DNA of 37,551 nt from an uncultured Alistipes sp. (GTDB taxonomy: Bacteria > Bacteroidota > Bacteroidia > Bacteroidales > Rikenellaceae): assembly GCA_900553175.1 (NCBI GenBank), contig USCH01000012.1, positions 1 through 37,551 on the forward strand, read 5' to 3'. Both the position numbers and the translations under genes were made by a program. The number at the start of each line of letters is the position of its first letter. Position 1 is the stretch's first letter. The notes below the pieces were generated by a model that ran no database searches, was not told where the DNA came from, and saw only the letters and a program-made list of their open reading frames with translations. Below are positions 5,883 to 14,975 of the stretch, one piece after another.

Positions 5883-6830
5883 ATGAAAAAATTTCTGTGC
5901 TGGACGGCGGCGATCGCTCTCCTTCTGCTGGCAGCCGTCGCGGGCGGCAGTCTCTACCTGTTGCGCTATTCGCTGCAACCCGATGCCGTGATGCGCGCGA
6001 AGAACGAATCCGCGCGGGCGTATATGACGGCCGAATATCCGTTCCTGAAGCCCTGGCTCGACAGTCTCGACGCCTCGGGAGCGCTTCGCGACACGACGAT
6101 CGTCGGTGCGGGCGGCGAACGGCTGCATGCCTATTATGCCGCGGCCCCCGAACCCACGGACCGCACAGCGGTGATCGTGCACGGCTACACCGACAACGCC
6201 ATGCGGATGATGATGATCGGCTACCTATATAATAACGATCTGGGCTGCAACATCCTGCTGCCCGATCTGTATTATCACGGCGAAAGCGCCGGCCGGGCCA
6301 TCCGCATGGGGTGGAAAGACCGTCTGGACGTGCTGCGCTGGATCGGAGTGGCCGACAATCTCTTCGGCGGCCGGACGCAGACGGTCGTCCACGGCATCTC
6401 GATGGGGGCCGCCACGACGATGATGGTTTCGGGCGAGAAGCTGCCCGCATGCGTGAAGTGCTTCGTCGAGGACTGCGGCTACACGAGCGTCCGCGACCAG
6501 TTCGCCAAGGAGCTCAGGGAGCGCTTCGGGCTGCCCGCCTTTCCGCTGCTCGACGTGGCGAGCCTCTTCTGCCAATGGAAATACGGCTGGAACTTCCGCG
6601 AGGCTTCGGCCCTCGAGCAGGTCCGCCGCTGCGAGCTGCCCATGATGTTCATCCACGGCGATGCCGACGACTTCGTGCCCACCCGGATGGTCTGGCCGCT
6701 CTACGAGGCCAAGCCCGGCGACAAGGAGCTGTGGATCGTGCCCGGTGCGGCGCATGCCCTCTCCTACCGCGACAACCGCGAGGAGTATACGCGCCGCGTC
6801 GGCGAGTTCGTCGGACGCTACGTCCGGTAA
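5883..6830 (+). CDS. Alpha/beta hydrolase, membrane-anchored or exported
   Basis: A hydrophobic N-terminal segment (about residues 4-27, with no cleavage site I can assign) suggests an anchor or signal peptide. The remainder is an alpha/beta hydrolase of 315 residues in total. The oxyanion region is VIVHGYTDNA, the nucleophile elbow is GISMG with Ser at about residue 173, the acid is in HGDADDFV and the His is in GAAHAL. It resembles the BEM46/YqkD-type hydrolases often found in Bacteroidetes; the substrate is unknown. The ATG at 5883 was preferred to the in-frame one at 5820 because it puts the hydrophobic segment first. The lipoprotein gene starts 13 bases after the stop, so the two are probably cotranscribed. 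Confidence 0.8.
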   Translation: MKKFLCWTAAIALLLLAAVAGGSLYLLRYSLQPDAVMRAKNESARAYMTAEYPFLKPWLDSLDASGALRDTTIVGAGGERLHAYYAAAPEPTDRTAVIVHGYTDNAMRMMMIGYLYNNDLGCNILLPDLYYHGESAGRAIRMGWKDRLDVLRWIGVADNLFGGRTQTVVHGISMGAATTMMVSGEKLPACVKCFVEDCGYTSVRDQFAKELRERFGLPAFPLLDVASLFCQWKYGWNFREASALEQVRRCELPMMFIHGDADDFVPTRMVWPLYEAKPGDKELWIVPGAAHALSYRDNREEYTRRVGEFVGRYVR

Positions 6831-6843
6831 ATTTTGCGAAACG

Positions 6844-8709
6844 ATGAAACGATTGCTGTTTTTCTGTGCGTTTGCACTCTGCGCCGCCGCCTGCGATAAG
6901 GGCGGCGATGCCGTCCTGCCCGACGATCCGGGCAAACCTTCGGTGCCCGGAACCTCCGACCGTCCTGCCGTGACGACTGCGCTGGTCACCCGCTACGAAG
7001 CGACGACGGCCGTGCTGGGCGGCTTCGCGGCCGGAGTCGATGCCGCGGCGCTCGAATGCGCGGGGGTGCAGTACCTGCCCTGGGCGGATGAGGAGGAGCC
7101 TGCGGAGGCGGCGTGGGCGCAGGCTGTCGAAGCGCTGGCTCCGGCGCCGGCCGAGGGGTGGTCGCTCACGGTCCGCGGTCTGGAACCCGCGACCCGCTAT
7201 GCCGTGCGGGCATTCGTCGAGGCCGGCGGCGAGCGGACCTATGGCGGCGTGCGGACTTTCACCACGCGGGAGCGGACCGATCCCGATCCCGACCCTGACC
7301 CCGATCCGGCGCTCGATGTGGCTGCGCTGCGGGCTCTGCATGCCGTCTCGGCCGACGTGTCGCAGCGGCGCGTGCGCGGGGTCGTGGCCCTGAGTGTTCC
7401 GGCCCGGGAGGCGACGGAGGATTTTCCGGAAGGGTTGCTCATTCTCTACGACAACGAGGGCGCTCCGGCTTCGGCCCTCTGTTTCACGGGCGAGGGCGTC
7501 TCGGCGGCTGCGGCGCAGCGCGGCGACCGGGTGGAGATCGACCTCCTGGGGGCGGAGCGGACCTTGGCGGAAGGGATGATTCCCGGCTACTCCGTGGCTT
7601 CGCGCGAACGGGTCCGGAAGATCGGCGGCGGAGAGGCGATCGTGCCGGTCTGGGCGTCGCCCGCACGATTGACCGCCTCGCCCGCCGATTATGCGGCCCT
7701 GCCGGTGCAGATCGACCGGGTCTATGCCGAAACGCCCGGCGTGCCGTTCTCGTCGGAGGGGCTCCGGTTCTCCGACGGCGAAACCTCCCTCTCCGTGCGG
7801 GCCGCTCGCGGGAGCGAGGCGGGCTCCTGCGCACCCAACGGGGCGATGGGCTCGCTGCGCGGCATCTGCTGGTGGGACGGGGCCCTGCGGATCGTCCCTT
7901 TCACGGCGGCCGATGTCGCCGACTTCACGGGCGGCGAGGGGTGGACCGAGGGCGAACCGTCGGTCGAAATTCTCCATACGGAGTATTGCGAGTTTCCGCC
8001 GCAGGGCGGTGAGCGGACGGTCGAGTGCCGCGTGACGGCGCCGCGGGGCATGCGTCTCTGGGCCGATCTGCGCAACGTCGATGCGGAGCGCTTCTCGGTG
8101 GCCATCGCGTGCGACCGCGTGCGCATCGTCGCGCGCCCCGACGTTTCGGGCCGGACGCTCGACTACGTGAACTGCTACCTCTACCTGGCCGAGACGCGCG
8201 ACGGCCGCCGCTACGACCCGCAGACGATCCGCATCGCGCAGATCGCCGGCCGCTACGAGTCGCTGCCGGCCCTGATCGCCGCCAACGGGGGCGAACTGGC
8301 GTCGGTGCATGAAGCCGTGGTCAACGGCGAACCGACGCAGGCGATGAAACTCGGCTCGGGCAGCTATACGGGCCATTACCTTTCCGATCCGACCGGGGCT
8401 GCGGGCGACCGCCGGCTGACGTTCCATGCCGTGGGCTGGCGCGAGGGTGGCCACGACGCTGCGACGCTCTATCTGCGTGCGGTCGGCGGCGGGGAGCTCT
8501 CCGTGGAGTCGATCCCCCTGAAGATCGACGACGGAGCGACGGGCATGGCGCCCTTCACCCTCACGGTCGGCGACGATTCGCGGTACGAGGTGCTGCTTCG
8601 GGGATGGACGCCCGGTTCGGCTGTGGAGTTCTCCACCAGCCCGACTTTCGACAGGAAGAGAGACGACAAGACCGGCCGCGCACTCCTTTTCGGCGTGCAG
8701 ATCGATTGA
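6844..8709 (+). CDS. DUF5689 domain surface lipoprotein
   Basis: The N terminus is a type II signal peptide with a lipidated Cys at about residue 17 (CAAAC, then DKGGD). Residues of about 45-140 form a fibronectin type III-like domain ending in RTFTTRE. A short Asp-Pro linker (DPDPDPDPDP, about 145-155) follows. The next domain, to about 360, resembles DUF5689, a beta-rich domain of Bacteroidetes outer-membrane lipoproteins. The C-terminal third is another beta-rich region without a family I can name. No catalytic motif is visible, so a binding or structural role at the cell surface is inferred. Total length is 621 residues. The frame is open further upstream, but the ATG at 6844 starts the signal peptide. 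A bidirectional terminator follows. Confidence 0.75.
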   Translation: MKRLLFFCAFALCAAACDKGGDAVLPDDPGKPSVPGTSDRPAVTTALVTRYEATTAVLGGFAAGVDAAALECAGVQYLPWADEEEPAEAAWAQAVEALAPAPAEGWSLTVRGLEPATRYAVRAFVEAGGERTYGGVRTFTTRERTDPDPDPDPDPALDVAALRALHAVSADVSQRRVRGVVALSVPAREATEDFPEGLLILYDNEGAPASALCFTGEGVSAAAAQRGDRVEIDLLGAERTLAEGMIPGYSVASRERVRKIGGGEAIVPVWASPARLTASPADYAALPVQIDRVYAETPGVPFSSEGLRFSDGETSLSVRAARGSEAGSCAPNGAMGSLRGICWWDGALRIVPFTAADVADFTGGEGWTEGEPSVEILHTEYCEFPPQGGERTVECRVTAPRGMRLWADLRNVDAERFSVAIACDRVRIVARPDVSGRTLDYVNCYLYLAETRDGRRYDPQTIRIAQIAGRYESLPALIAANGGELASVHEAVVNGEPTQAMKLGSGSYTGHYLSDPTGAAGDRRLTFHAVGWREGGHDAATLYLRAVGGGELSVESIPLKIDDGATGMAPFTLTVGDDSRYEVLLRGWTPGSAVEFSTSPTFDRKRDDKTGRALLFGVQID

Positions 8710-8730
8710 CGCCTCCGTTTGGATCGAAAC

Positions 8731-8763
8731 AAAGACCCGGCGAATCATTTCGCCGGGTCTTTT
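8731..8763. terminator. Bidirectional terminator
   Basis: A 13-bp perfect stem, AAAGACCCGGCGA paired with TCGCCGGGTCTTT, lies between two convergent genes (the lipoprotein and the aldolase). It has T-rich ends on both strands, so it can serve both transcripts. Confidence 0.8.
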
Positions 8764-8786
8764 CATCGGATCGGTCCGGGGTCGGA

Positions 8787-9779
8787 TCAGGCCTTGCCTG
8801 CCGAGCCGAGGACGTTCTCGCACTTGTGCATGTAGAGCTTCTTCAGCTCGTCGCGGGCCGGACCCAGGTACTTGCGGGGGTCGAACTCGGCGGGCTGCTC
8901 GGCGAAGACCGTGCGCACGGCGGCGGTCATGGCCAGACGGCCGTCGGAGTCGATGTTGATCTTGCAGACGGCGCTCTTGGCGGCCTCGCGCAGCTGCTCC
9001 TCGGGAATGCCCACGGCATCCTTCAGCGCACCGCCGTGCGAGTTGATGATCTTCACGTACTCCTGGGGCACCGACGACGATCCGTGCAGCACGATGGGGA
9101 AGCCCGGGATGCGCTTCTCGATCTCCTTGAGGATGTCGAAACGCAGGGGGGGCGGAACCAGGATGCCGTCGGCGTTGCGCGTGCACTGCTCGGGCTTGAA
9201 CTTGTTGGCGCCGTGCGAGGTGCCGATCGAGATGGCCAGCGAATCCACGCCGGTCTTCTTCACGAAGTCCTCCACGTCGGCCGGATCGGTGTAGTGCGAG
9301 TGCTCGGCGGCCACCTCGTCCTCGACGCCGGCCAGCACGCCCAGCTCGCCTTCGACGGTCACGTCGTGCTGGTGGGCGTACTCGACCACTTTCTTCGTCA
9401 GCGCCACGTTCTCGTCGTAGGGCAGCGCCGAACCGTCGATCATCACCGACGAGAAGCCCATGTCGATGCAGCTCTTGCAGAGCTCGAACGAGTTGCCGTG
9501 GTCGAGGTGCAGCACGATGGGAATGTTCTTGCCCAGCTCCTTGGCGTACTCCACGGCGCCCTGCGCCATGTAGCGCAGCAGCGTCTGGTTGGCGTACTTG
9601 CGGGCGCCGGCCGACACCTGGAGGATCACGGGCGACGACGTTTCGACGCAGGCCTGGATGATGGCCTGCATCTGCTCCATGTTGTTGAAGTTGAAGGCCG
9701 GGATGGCATAGCCGCCTTCGATGGCCTTGGCGAACATCTCGCGGGTGTTCACCAGACCCAGATCTTTGTAGGAAACCAT
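8787..9779 (-). CDS. fba: Class II fructose-bisphosphate aldolase
   Basis: This zinc-dependent aldolase splits fructose 1,6-bisphosphate into dihydroxyacetone phosphate and glyceraldehyde 3-phosphate in glycolysis and gluconeogenesis. The 330-residue protein closely follows the Bacteroides enzyme: IPAFNFNNMEQ at about 26-36, HLDHG at 91-95 (metal and catalytic residues), VEGELG, SIGTSHG and VLHGSSSVP. A short PPP-containing insertion (ADGILVPPPLRFD) sits where homologues are shorter. The start at 9779 (MVSYKDLGL) matches the family, whereas the upstream ATG would add 16 unrelated residues. It converges on the lipoprotein gene and shares its terminator. Confidence 0.95.
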   Translation of the reverse strand: MVSYKDLGLVNTREMFAKAIEGGYAIPAFNFNNMEQMQAIIQACVETSSPVILQVSAGARKYANQTLLRYMAQGAVEYAKELGKNIPIVLHLDHGNSFELCKSCIDMGFSSVMIDGSALPYDENVALTKKVVEYAHQHDVTVEGELGVLAGVEDEVAAEHSHYTDPADVEDFVKKTGVDSLAISIGTSHGANKFKPEQCTRNADGILVPPPLRFDILKEIEKRIPGFPIVLHGSSSVPQEYVKIINSHGGALKDAVGIPEEQLREAAKSAVCKINIDSDGRLAMTAAVRTVFAEQPAEFDPRKYLGPARDELKKLYMHKCENVLGSAGKA

Positions 9780-9824
9780 ATCGTTAAAGTTTAGCAATTG
9801 AAGTGCTTGCTCGGAAAAACCGTG

Positions 9825-9832
9825 CAAATTTA
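9825..9832 (-). promoter_or_regulatory. -7 box of fba
   Basis: The minus strand reads TAAATTTG, a full match to TAnnTTTG, 45 bases before the fba start. The surrounding region is AT-rich and no TTTG occurs at the expected spacing. Confidence 0.5.
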
Positions 9833-9915
9833 ATTAAATAATTTCAATAAATCCGCTTTTTGTGAAAAAAATAACAGAGACCCGGAAATAGTTGTGCAAT
9901 CCGGAGAGTTTTTTG

Positions 9916-9923
9916 TATTTTTG
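9916..9923 (+). promoter_or_regulatory. -7 box of the fumarase gene
   Basis: TATTTTTG lies 51 bases before the start codon. The -33 region around 9891-9894 reads GTTG, a partial match with 21-bp spacing. Confidence 0.55.
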
Positions 9924-9974
9924 TCCGACCGAACGCGAGAATACGGATATCAAACATAGAAACATAGCAAGATC

Positions 9975-11588
9975 ATGGCCGATTTCATCTATCAGGAGCC
10001 GTTCCCCGTGGGGGAAGACAAGACGAAGTACCGTCTGCTGACCAAAGATTACGTGAAGGTCGTCGAGTGCGACGGCCGCAAGATCCTCAAGGTCGACCCC
10101 GCCGGTCTGGAGCTGCTCTCCAAGGCGGCATACAGCGACGTGTCGTTCTACCTGCGCGCCGCCCATCTGCAGAAGTTGCGCAACATCCTCGACGACCCCG
10201 AAGCCACCGACAACGACAAGTTCGTGGCCTACACCATGCTGCTCAACCAGTGCGTGGCCGCTGAGGGCGAGCTGCCCACGTGCCAGGACACCGGCACGGC
10301 CATCTGCATCGGCCACAAGGGCGAGGACGTCTATACGGGCGCCGACGATGCCGAGTGCATCTCGCGCGGCGTCTACGAGACCTACAAGGAGCGCAACCTG
10401 CGCTATTCGCAGGTCGTGCCCTTCACCATGACCGACGAGAAGAACTCCGCCACCAACCTGCCCGCCCAGATCGACATCTACGGCGGCAAGCCCGGCATGG
10501 AGTACGAGTTCCTCTTCATCACCAAGGGCGGCGGCTCGGCCAACAAGACGTTCCTCTACCAGCAGACCAAGGCGCTCCTGAACGAGGAGTCGCTGACGAA
10601 GTTCATCACCGAGCACATCAAGGACCTCGGCACCTCGGCCTGCCCGCCCTATCACCTGGCCCTCTGCATCGGCGGCACGTCGGCCGAGATGTGCCTTGCG
10701 ACGGTCAAGAAGGCGTCGGCCGGCTATCTGGACGAGCTGCCCACCTCGGGCAACGAGGGCGGCCGCTGCTTCCGCGACCTTGAGTGGGAGGAAAAGGTCC
10801 TTAAAATTTGTCAGCAGTCGGGCGTCGGCGCCCAGTTCGGCGGCAAGTACCTCGTTCACGACGTGCGGGTCATCCGCGCTCCGCGCCACGCTGCCTCGTG
10901 CCCCGTGGCCATCGGCGTGAGCTGCTCGGCCGACCGCAACATCAAGGCGAAGATCACGCCCGAAGGCATCTTCCTCGAGGAGCTGGAGAAGAATCCGGCA
11001 CGGTTCCTGCCCGCAGAGGCTCCGGCCATGTCGCCGGCCGTGGAGATCGACCTCGACGAGGGCATGGACAAGGTGCGGGCCATCCTGACCAAATATCCGA
11101 TCAAGACGCGTCTGAACCTCAAGGGCACGCTGATCGTCGCCCGCGACATCGCCCACGCCCGCATCAAGCGGATGCTCGACGAGGGCAAGCCCATGCCCGA
11201 GTATTTCAGGAAGCATCCGGTCTACTACGCCGGTCCGGCCAAGACCCCCTGCGGCATGGCTTCGGGTTCGTTCGGACCCACGACGGCCGGCCGCATGGAC
11301 CCCTACGTCGACCTCTTCCAGAAGCACGGCGGCTCGCTGGTGATGGTGGCCAAGGGCAACCGCTCGCAGGAGGTCACCGACGCCTGCAAGGCCAACGGCG
11401 GCTTCTACCTCGGTTCGATCGGCGGCCCGGCGGCCATCCTGGCCAAGAACTCGATCAAGTCGGTCGAGGTCGTCGACTTCCCCGAGCTGGGCATGGAGGC
11501 CGTGCGCAAGATCTACGTGGAGAACTTCCCCGCCTTCATCATCGTCGACGACAAGGGCAACGACTTTTTCGCTGACTTCAAACACTGA
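9975..11588 (+). CDS. Class I (iron-sulfur) fumarate hydratase
   Basis: The protein interconverts fumarate and malate. In gut Bacteroidales this serves the reductive branch from oxaloacetate to succinate. It is a single-chain class I enzyme of 537 residues that carries both the alpha-like N-terminal half, with PTCQDTGTA (Cys103, a likely cluster ligand), and the beta-like C-terminal half (CGMASGSFGPTTAGRMDPYVD). The SIGGPAA motif near the end is typical. The oxygen-sensitive 4Fe-4S cluster fits an anaerobe. Malate dehydrogenase, the preceding step, is encoded 3.4 kb downstream on the same strand. A 50-bp gap to batD contains no clear terminator. Confidence 0.95.
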   Translation: MADFIYQEPFPVGEDKTKYRLLTKDYVKVVECDGRKILKVDPAGLELLSKAAYSDVSFYLRAAHLQKLRNILDDPEATDNDKFVAYTMLLNQCVAAEGELPTCQDTGTAICIGHKGEDVYTGADDAECISRGVYETYKERNLRYSQVVPFTMTDEKNSATNLPAQIDIYGGKPGMEYEFLFITKGGGSANKTFLYQQTKALLNEESLTKFITEHIKDLGTSACPPYHLALCIGGTSAEMCLATVKKASAGYLDELPTSGNEGGRCFRDLEWEEKVLKICQQSGVGAQFGGKYLVHDVRVIRAPRHAASCPVAIGVSCSADRNIKAKITPEGIFLEELEKNPARFLPAEAPAMSPAVEIDLDEGMDKVRAILTKYPIKTRLNLKGTLIVARDIAHARIKRMLDEGKPMPEYFRKHPVYYAGPAKTPCGMASGSFGPTTAGRMDPYVDLFQKHGGSLVMVAKGNRSQEVTDACKANGGFYLGSIGGPAAILAKNSIKSVEVVDFPELGMEAVRKIYVENFPAFIIVDDKGNDFFADFKH

Positions 11589-11638
11589 AATTCGTTCCGT
11601 CGCATACGGACGATGCGTAAAACCACGTTGTTGGACCG

Positions 11639-13504
11639 ATGAGAGGTTTTGTTGCGAAAATAACGGTCTTCGTGTCGGCGCTGCTGGCGCTGACGGAGGC
11701 TTACGGTGCCGGAAAGGTCGTCTTCGAGGCATCGTCGCCGCTGACGGTCGCCGTCGGCGAGGCGTTCCGCGTGGAGTTCGCACTCAACGCCAAACCCGAC
11801 AAGGAGAGTTTCGAGGCGCCCGCGTTCGAAGGGTTCGACGTGCTGGCCGGGCCGGCCGTGTCGCAGGGGTCGTCGATCCAGATCGTCAACGGCGCGATGA
11901 CCAAGAGCGTCAACTACACCCTCACCTTCGTGCTGCTGCCCCGCCAGGCGGGCAACCTGACCATCGGCGAGGCTTCGATCGCGGTCGACGGCACGACCTA
12001 CCGCACGCGGCCCCTGCCGATCGAGGTGGTCGACGAGGGTGCCGCACGCCCGCAGGGGCAGGAGGGAGAGGCCGCGCAGGAGGAGCCGTCGGACGGCGCT
12101 CCGCGCGGTTCCGCACAGCGGCAGATCGCTCCGGACGACATTCTGCTGCGGGCGGTCGTCTCGCGCACGTCGGTCTACAAGGGCGAGCCGCTGCGGGTGA
12201 CTTTCAAGCTCTACGAGCGGGTCAACGTCGTCGGATACCAGGATGCCAAGGTGCCGTCGTTCAACGGCTTCTGGGCCCAGCAGCTCGACACGGACCATGC
12301 GCGGCGCCAGCGCGAGACCCTCGACGGCAAGGTCTACGAGACGACGGTCGCCTGGGAATACCTGCTCTACCCCCAGCAGGCGGGGACGCTGACGATCGAC
12401 CCTGCGGAACTGACCGCCGTGGCGCAGGTCGTGGTGCAGAACGCCCGCCCGGCGGATCCCTTCTTCGGCGGCGGACATGAGGTGTACAACGTGCCGCGCA
12501 AGGTGCAGAGCCCGCGGGTCAGCATCACGGTGAAGCCGCTGCCTGCGGGGGCGCCGGCCGGCTTCAGCGGAGCGGTCGGACGCTTTACGATGGATGCCGT
12601 GCTGCCCTCCGAACGTCTGGCCGCCAATTCGGCCGCGACCTACACGGTCAAGATCGCCGGCACGGGCAACCTCACGTTCGTGCAGGCGCCCAAACTGACG
12701 CTGCCCGGCTCGTTCGAGCAGTACAACGTCAAGACCACGGAGTCGATCAACCCCTCCGCATCGGGCATATCGGGCTACCGGCAGTTCGAATACCCCTTCA
12801 TCGCCCGGGCCGGCGGAACGTTCGACATAGCGCCTGTCGAATTCTCCTATTTCGATCCCGAACGCATGTCCTATAGGACGCTGCAGACCAAACCCCTGAC
12901 CATCGAGGTGACCCCCGATGCCGCGGGCGGCGAGGAGGTCGCGGTGATGTCGGGCCGGGGGCTGTCGAAGGAGGAGGTGCGGCTGCTGGGGCAGGACATC
13001 CGGTTCATCAAACTGGGGCAGGCGCAGCTGCGGCCCCGCCGGACTCCGTTCGTCTTCAGCGGGCCTTACTGGGCGGCGCTGGGCGGAATCCTCGCTCTCT
13101 TCGCGCTGATCCACATCGCGCTGCGCAAACGCATCCGCGATTCGCGGAATGCGGCGCTGGTGCGCGGCCGCCGGGCCAACAAGGTCGCCGTACAGCGTTT
13201 CCGGGCCGCCCGCAGATTCATGGAGCAGGAGGACCGCCACGCCTTCTACGAAGAGATGCTGCGGGCCCTGTGGGGCTACATGAGCGACAAGTTCAACATT
13301 CCGGTGGCCAACCTCACCAAGGAGAGCGTCCGCGAGGAGCTGCTCCGCCGGGGCGTCTCGGCGGAGGAGGCGCAGCGCTTCACCTCCATCATCACGCTGT
13401 GCGACGAGGCGCAGTATTCGCCCGTCGCTTCGTCGCGGATGAGCGATGTCTATGCCGAGGGCGTGGATTTCGTGTCGCGCGTCGAATCGGCCATCAAACG
13501 TTAG
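11639..13504 (+). CDS. batD: BatD family protein (aerotolerance cluster)
   Basis: This 621-residue protein has a signal peptide (about residues 1-23), a large extracytoplasmic beta-rich region with repeated Ig-like segments (PLTVAVGEAFRVEFALNA, RTSVYKGEPLRVTFKLYE, LAANSAATYTVKIAGTGNL) and one membrane segment at about 478-500 (YWAALGGILALFALIHIAL). A cytoplasmic tail of about 120 residues follows. This layout is that of BatD, encoded in many Bacteroidetes with MoxR, BatA, BatB and BatE; the molecular role is unclear. Here only batE and recR follow, seven bases apart from batE, and no moxR or batA/B is in the window. The tail has little charge bias and no catalytic motif I can see. Confidence 0.85.
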   Translation: MRGFVAKITVFVSALLALTEAYGAGKVVFEASSPLTVAVGEAFRVEFALNAKPDKESFEAPAFEGFDVLAGPAVSQGSSIQIVNGAMTKSVNYTLTFVLLPRQAGNLTIGEASIAVDGTTYRTRPLPIEVVDEGAARPQGQEGEAAQEEPSDGAPRGSAQRQIAPDDILLRAVVSRTSVYKGEPLRVTFKLYERVNVVGYQDAKVPSFNGFWAQQLDTDHARRQRETLDGKVYETTVAWEYLLYPQQAGTLTIDPAELTAVAQVVVQNARPADPFFGGGHEVYNVPRKVQSPRVSITVKPLPAGAPAGFSGAVGRFTMDAVLPSERLAANSAATYTVKIAGTGNLTFVQAPKLTLPGSFEQYNVKTTESINPSASGISGYRQFEYPFIARAGGTFDIAPVEFSYFDPERMSYRTLQTKPLTIEVTPDAAGGEEVAVMSGRGLSKEEVRLLGQDIRFIKLGQAQLRPRRTPFVFSGPYWAALGGILALFALIHIALRKRIRDSRNAALVRGRRANKVAVQRFRAARRFMEQEDRHAFYEEMLRALWGYMSDKFNIPVANLTKESVREELLRRGVSAEEAQRFTSIITLCDEAQYSPVASSRMSDVYAEGVDFVSRVESAIKR

Positions 13505-13511
13505 CGAGGCT

Positions 13512-14342
13512 ATGAAAAAACTTTGGACAGGATGGCTCTGCATCGCCGCGCTCCTTTTCGCGGGCACCGTTCTCCGGGCGCAGGAAGGGGCCGACACGCT
13601 TTTGCGCGACGTCGCGGCGGAGGGCGGAGCGCCCGGAGCCGAACCGACGCCGGGCGAGTTGTGGGACCGCGCCAACACGGCCTACATCAACGGCGATTTC
13701 CATCTGGCGGCCGAGACCTACCGGCAGCTGCTCGACCGCGATCTCGTGTCGGCGAAACTCTATTACAACCTGGCCAACGCCTGCTTCAAGGAGGATCGTC
13801 TGGGCGAGGCCGTGCTCTACTACCGCCGCGCCCTGCGCCTCGCGCCCGGCAGCGAAGACATCCGCCACAACCTGAGCGTCGTTCAGGCGCAGACGAAAGA
13901 CCGCATCGAGGAGATTCCCGAGTTTTTCCTCACGGTCTGGCTGTGGGCGCTGCGCCATACGATGGGCAGCGGGGCGTGGGCCCTGCTTTCGCTGGCGTTC
14001 CTGTGCCTGGCCCTCGGATTTTTCCTGGCCTATCTTCTGGCCCGGCGTTTGCCGCTGCGCAAGGCGGGATTCTACGGCACGCTGCTGTCGGCCGTGCTGT
14101 TCCTGGCGGCCACGTGGTGCGCCGCGGCGGCCCGCCGCGAGATGCTCGACCGTTCGCAGGCCGTCGTCATGCCCGCTTCGGCCGCCGTGAAGAGTTCGCC
14201 CGACCGGTCGGCCACCGATCTGTTCCTGCTCCACGAAGGGACTGAGGTCGAGATCACCGACCGGCTCGCCGACTGGTGCGAAATCGTGATCGGCGACGGG
14301 AAGAAGGGGTGGATCGAAAGCCGTAAAATCGAGGTGATCTGA
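13512..14342 (+). CDS. batE: BatE family TPR / SH3 protein
   Basis: The 276-residue protein begins with a signal peptide (about 1-24). Two TPR motifs follow at about 55-125 (ANTAYINGDFHLAAETYRQLL and YYNLANACFKEDRLGEAVLYY). Two membrane segments lie at about 155-180 and 190-210. A C-terminal SH3-like domain ends in WCEIVIGDGKKGWIESRKIEVI. TPR plus two membrane helices plus SH3 is the usual BatE layout. The stop codon overlaps the recR start by one base (TGATG), so the genes are translationally coupled. Confidence 0.85.
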   Translation: MKKLWTGWLCIAALLFAGTVLRAQEGADTLLRDVAAEGGAPGAEPTPGELWDRANTAYINGDFHLAAETYRQLLDRDLVSAKLYYNLANACFKEDRLGEAVLYYRRALRLAPGSEDIRHNLSVVQAQTKDRIEEIPEFFLTVWLWALRHTMGSGAWALLSLAFLCLALGFFLAYLLARRLPLRKAGFYGTLLSAVLFLAATWCAAAARREMLDRSQAVVMPASAAVKSSPDRSATDLFLLHEGTEVEITDRLADWCEIVIGDGKKGWIESRKIEVI

Positions 14343-14938
14343 TGTCGAAGCTCTTGCAGGATGTCGTGGGCGAGCTCTCGAAGCTGCCCGGCGTGGGACG
14401 CCGCACGGCGCTGCGTCTGGCCATGCACCTGCTTCGCATGGAGCCGTCGTCGGTGAGCGACATGACGCGCAGCATCGACCGCTTCCGCCGCGAGATCCGG
14501 CATTGCGCGCTGTGCAACAACCTCTCCGACGAGGAGGTGTGCCCCATCTGCGCCGACCGCGGGCGGGACCATGCGACGATCTGCGTCGTCGAACAGGTGG
14601 CCGACGTGCTCTCGATCGAGAACACGCGCCAGTACCGGGGGCTCTACCACGTGCTGGGCGGCGTCATTTCGCCCATGCAGGGCGTGGCGCCGTCGGACCT
14701 GAAGATCGACCTGCTCTGCCGGCGGATCGAGCAGGGCGGCGTGAAGGAGGTGATTCTGGCCATTTCGACCTCGGTCGAGGGCGAAACGACGCTCTTTTAC
14801 CTGATGAACCGGCTGCGGCACTATCCCGACGTGAAGGTGACCTCGATCGCCCGCGGCATCGGTTTCGGGGACGAACTGGAGTACGTCGACGAACTGACCA
14901 TCGCCCACGCGCTGATGAACCGCCGGGAGGTGGAGTAG
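14342..14938 (+). CDS. recR: Recombination mediator RecR
   Basis: RecR helps load RecA at gaps together with RecF/RecO. The 198-residue protein has the standard order: an N-terminal helix-hairpin-helix (LSKLPGVGRRTALRLAMHLL, about 13-32), a C4 zinc finger (CALCNNLSDEEVCPIC, about 55-70), a Toprim domain starting at ICVVEQVADVL, and the C-terminal ALxxRREVE end. All four zinc Cys are present. Its position behind batE looks coincidental in function. recF is encoded 7 kb away on the opposite strand. Confidence 0.96.
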   Translation: MSKLLQDVVGELSKLPGVGRRTALRLAMHLLRMEPSSVSDMTRSIDRFRREIRHCALCNNLSDEEVCPICADRGRDHATICVVEQVADVLSIENTRQYRGLYHVLGGVISPMQGVAPSDLKIDLLCRRIEQGGVKEVILAISTSVEGETTLFYLMNRLRHYPDVKVTSIARGIGFGDELEYVDELTIAHALMNRREVE

Positions 14939-14975
14939 AAAAAACTTTAACAAAATAATCAAATTGTTGTTCGCT

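Noticed and set aside
9834..11783. Minus-strand frame opposite the fumarase gene
   Set aside because: It is a shadow of the fumarase codons. Its translation has no recognisable motif.
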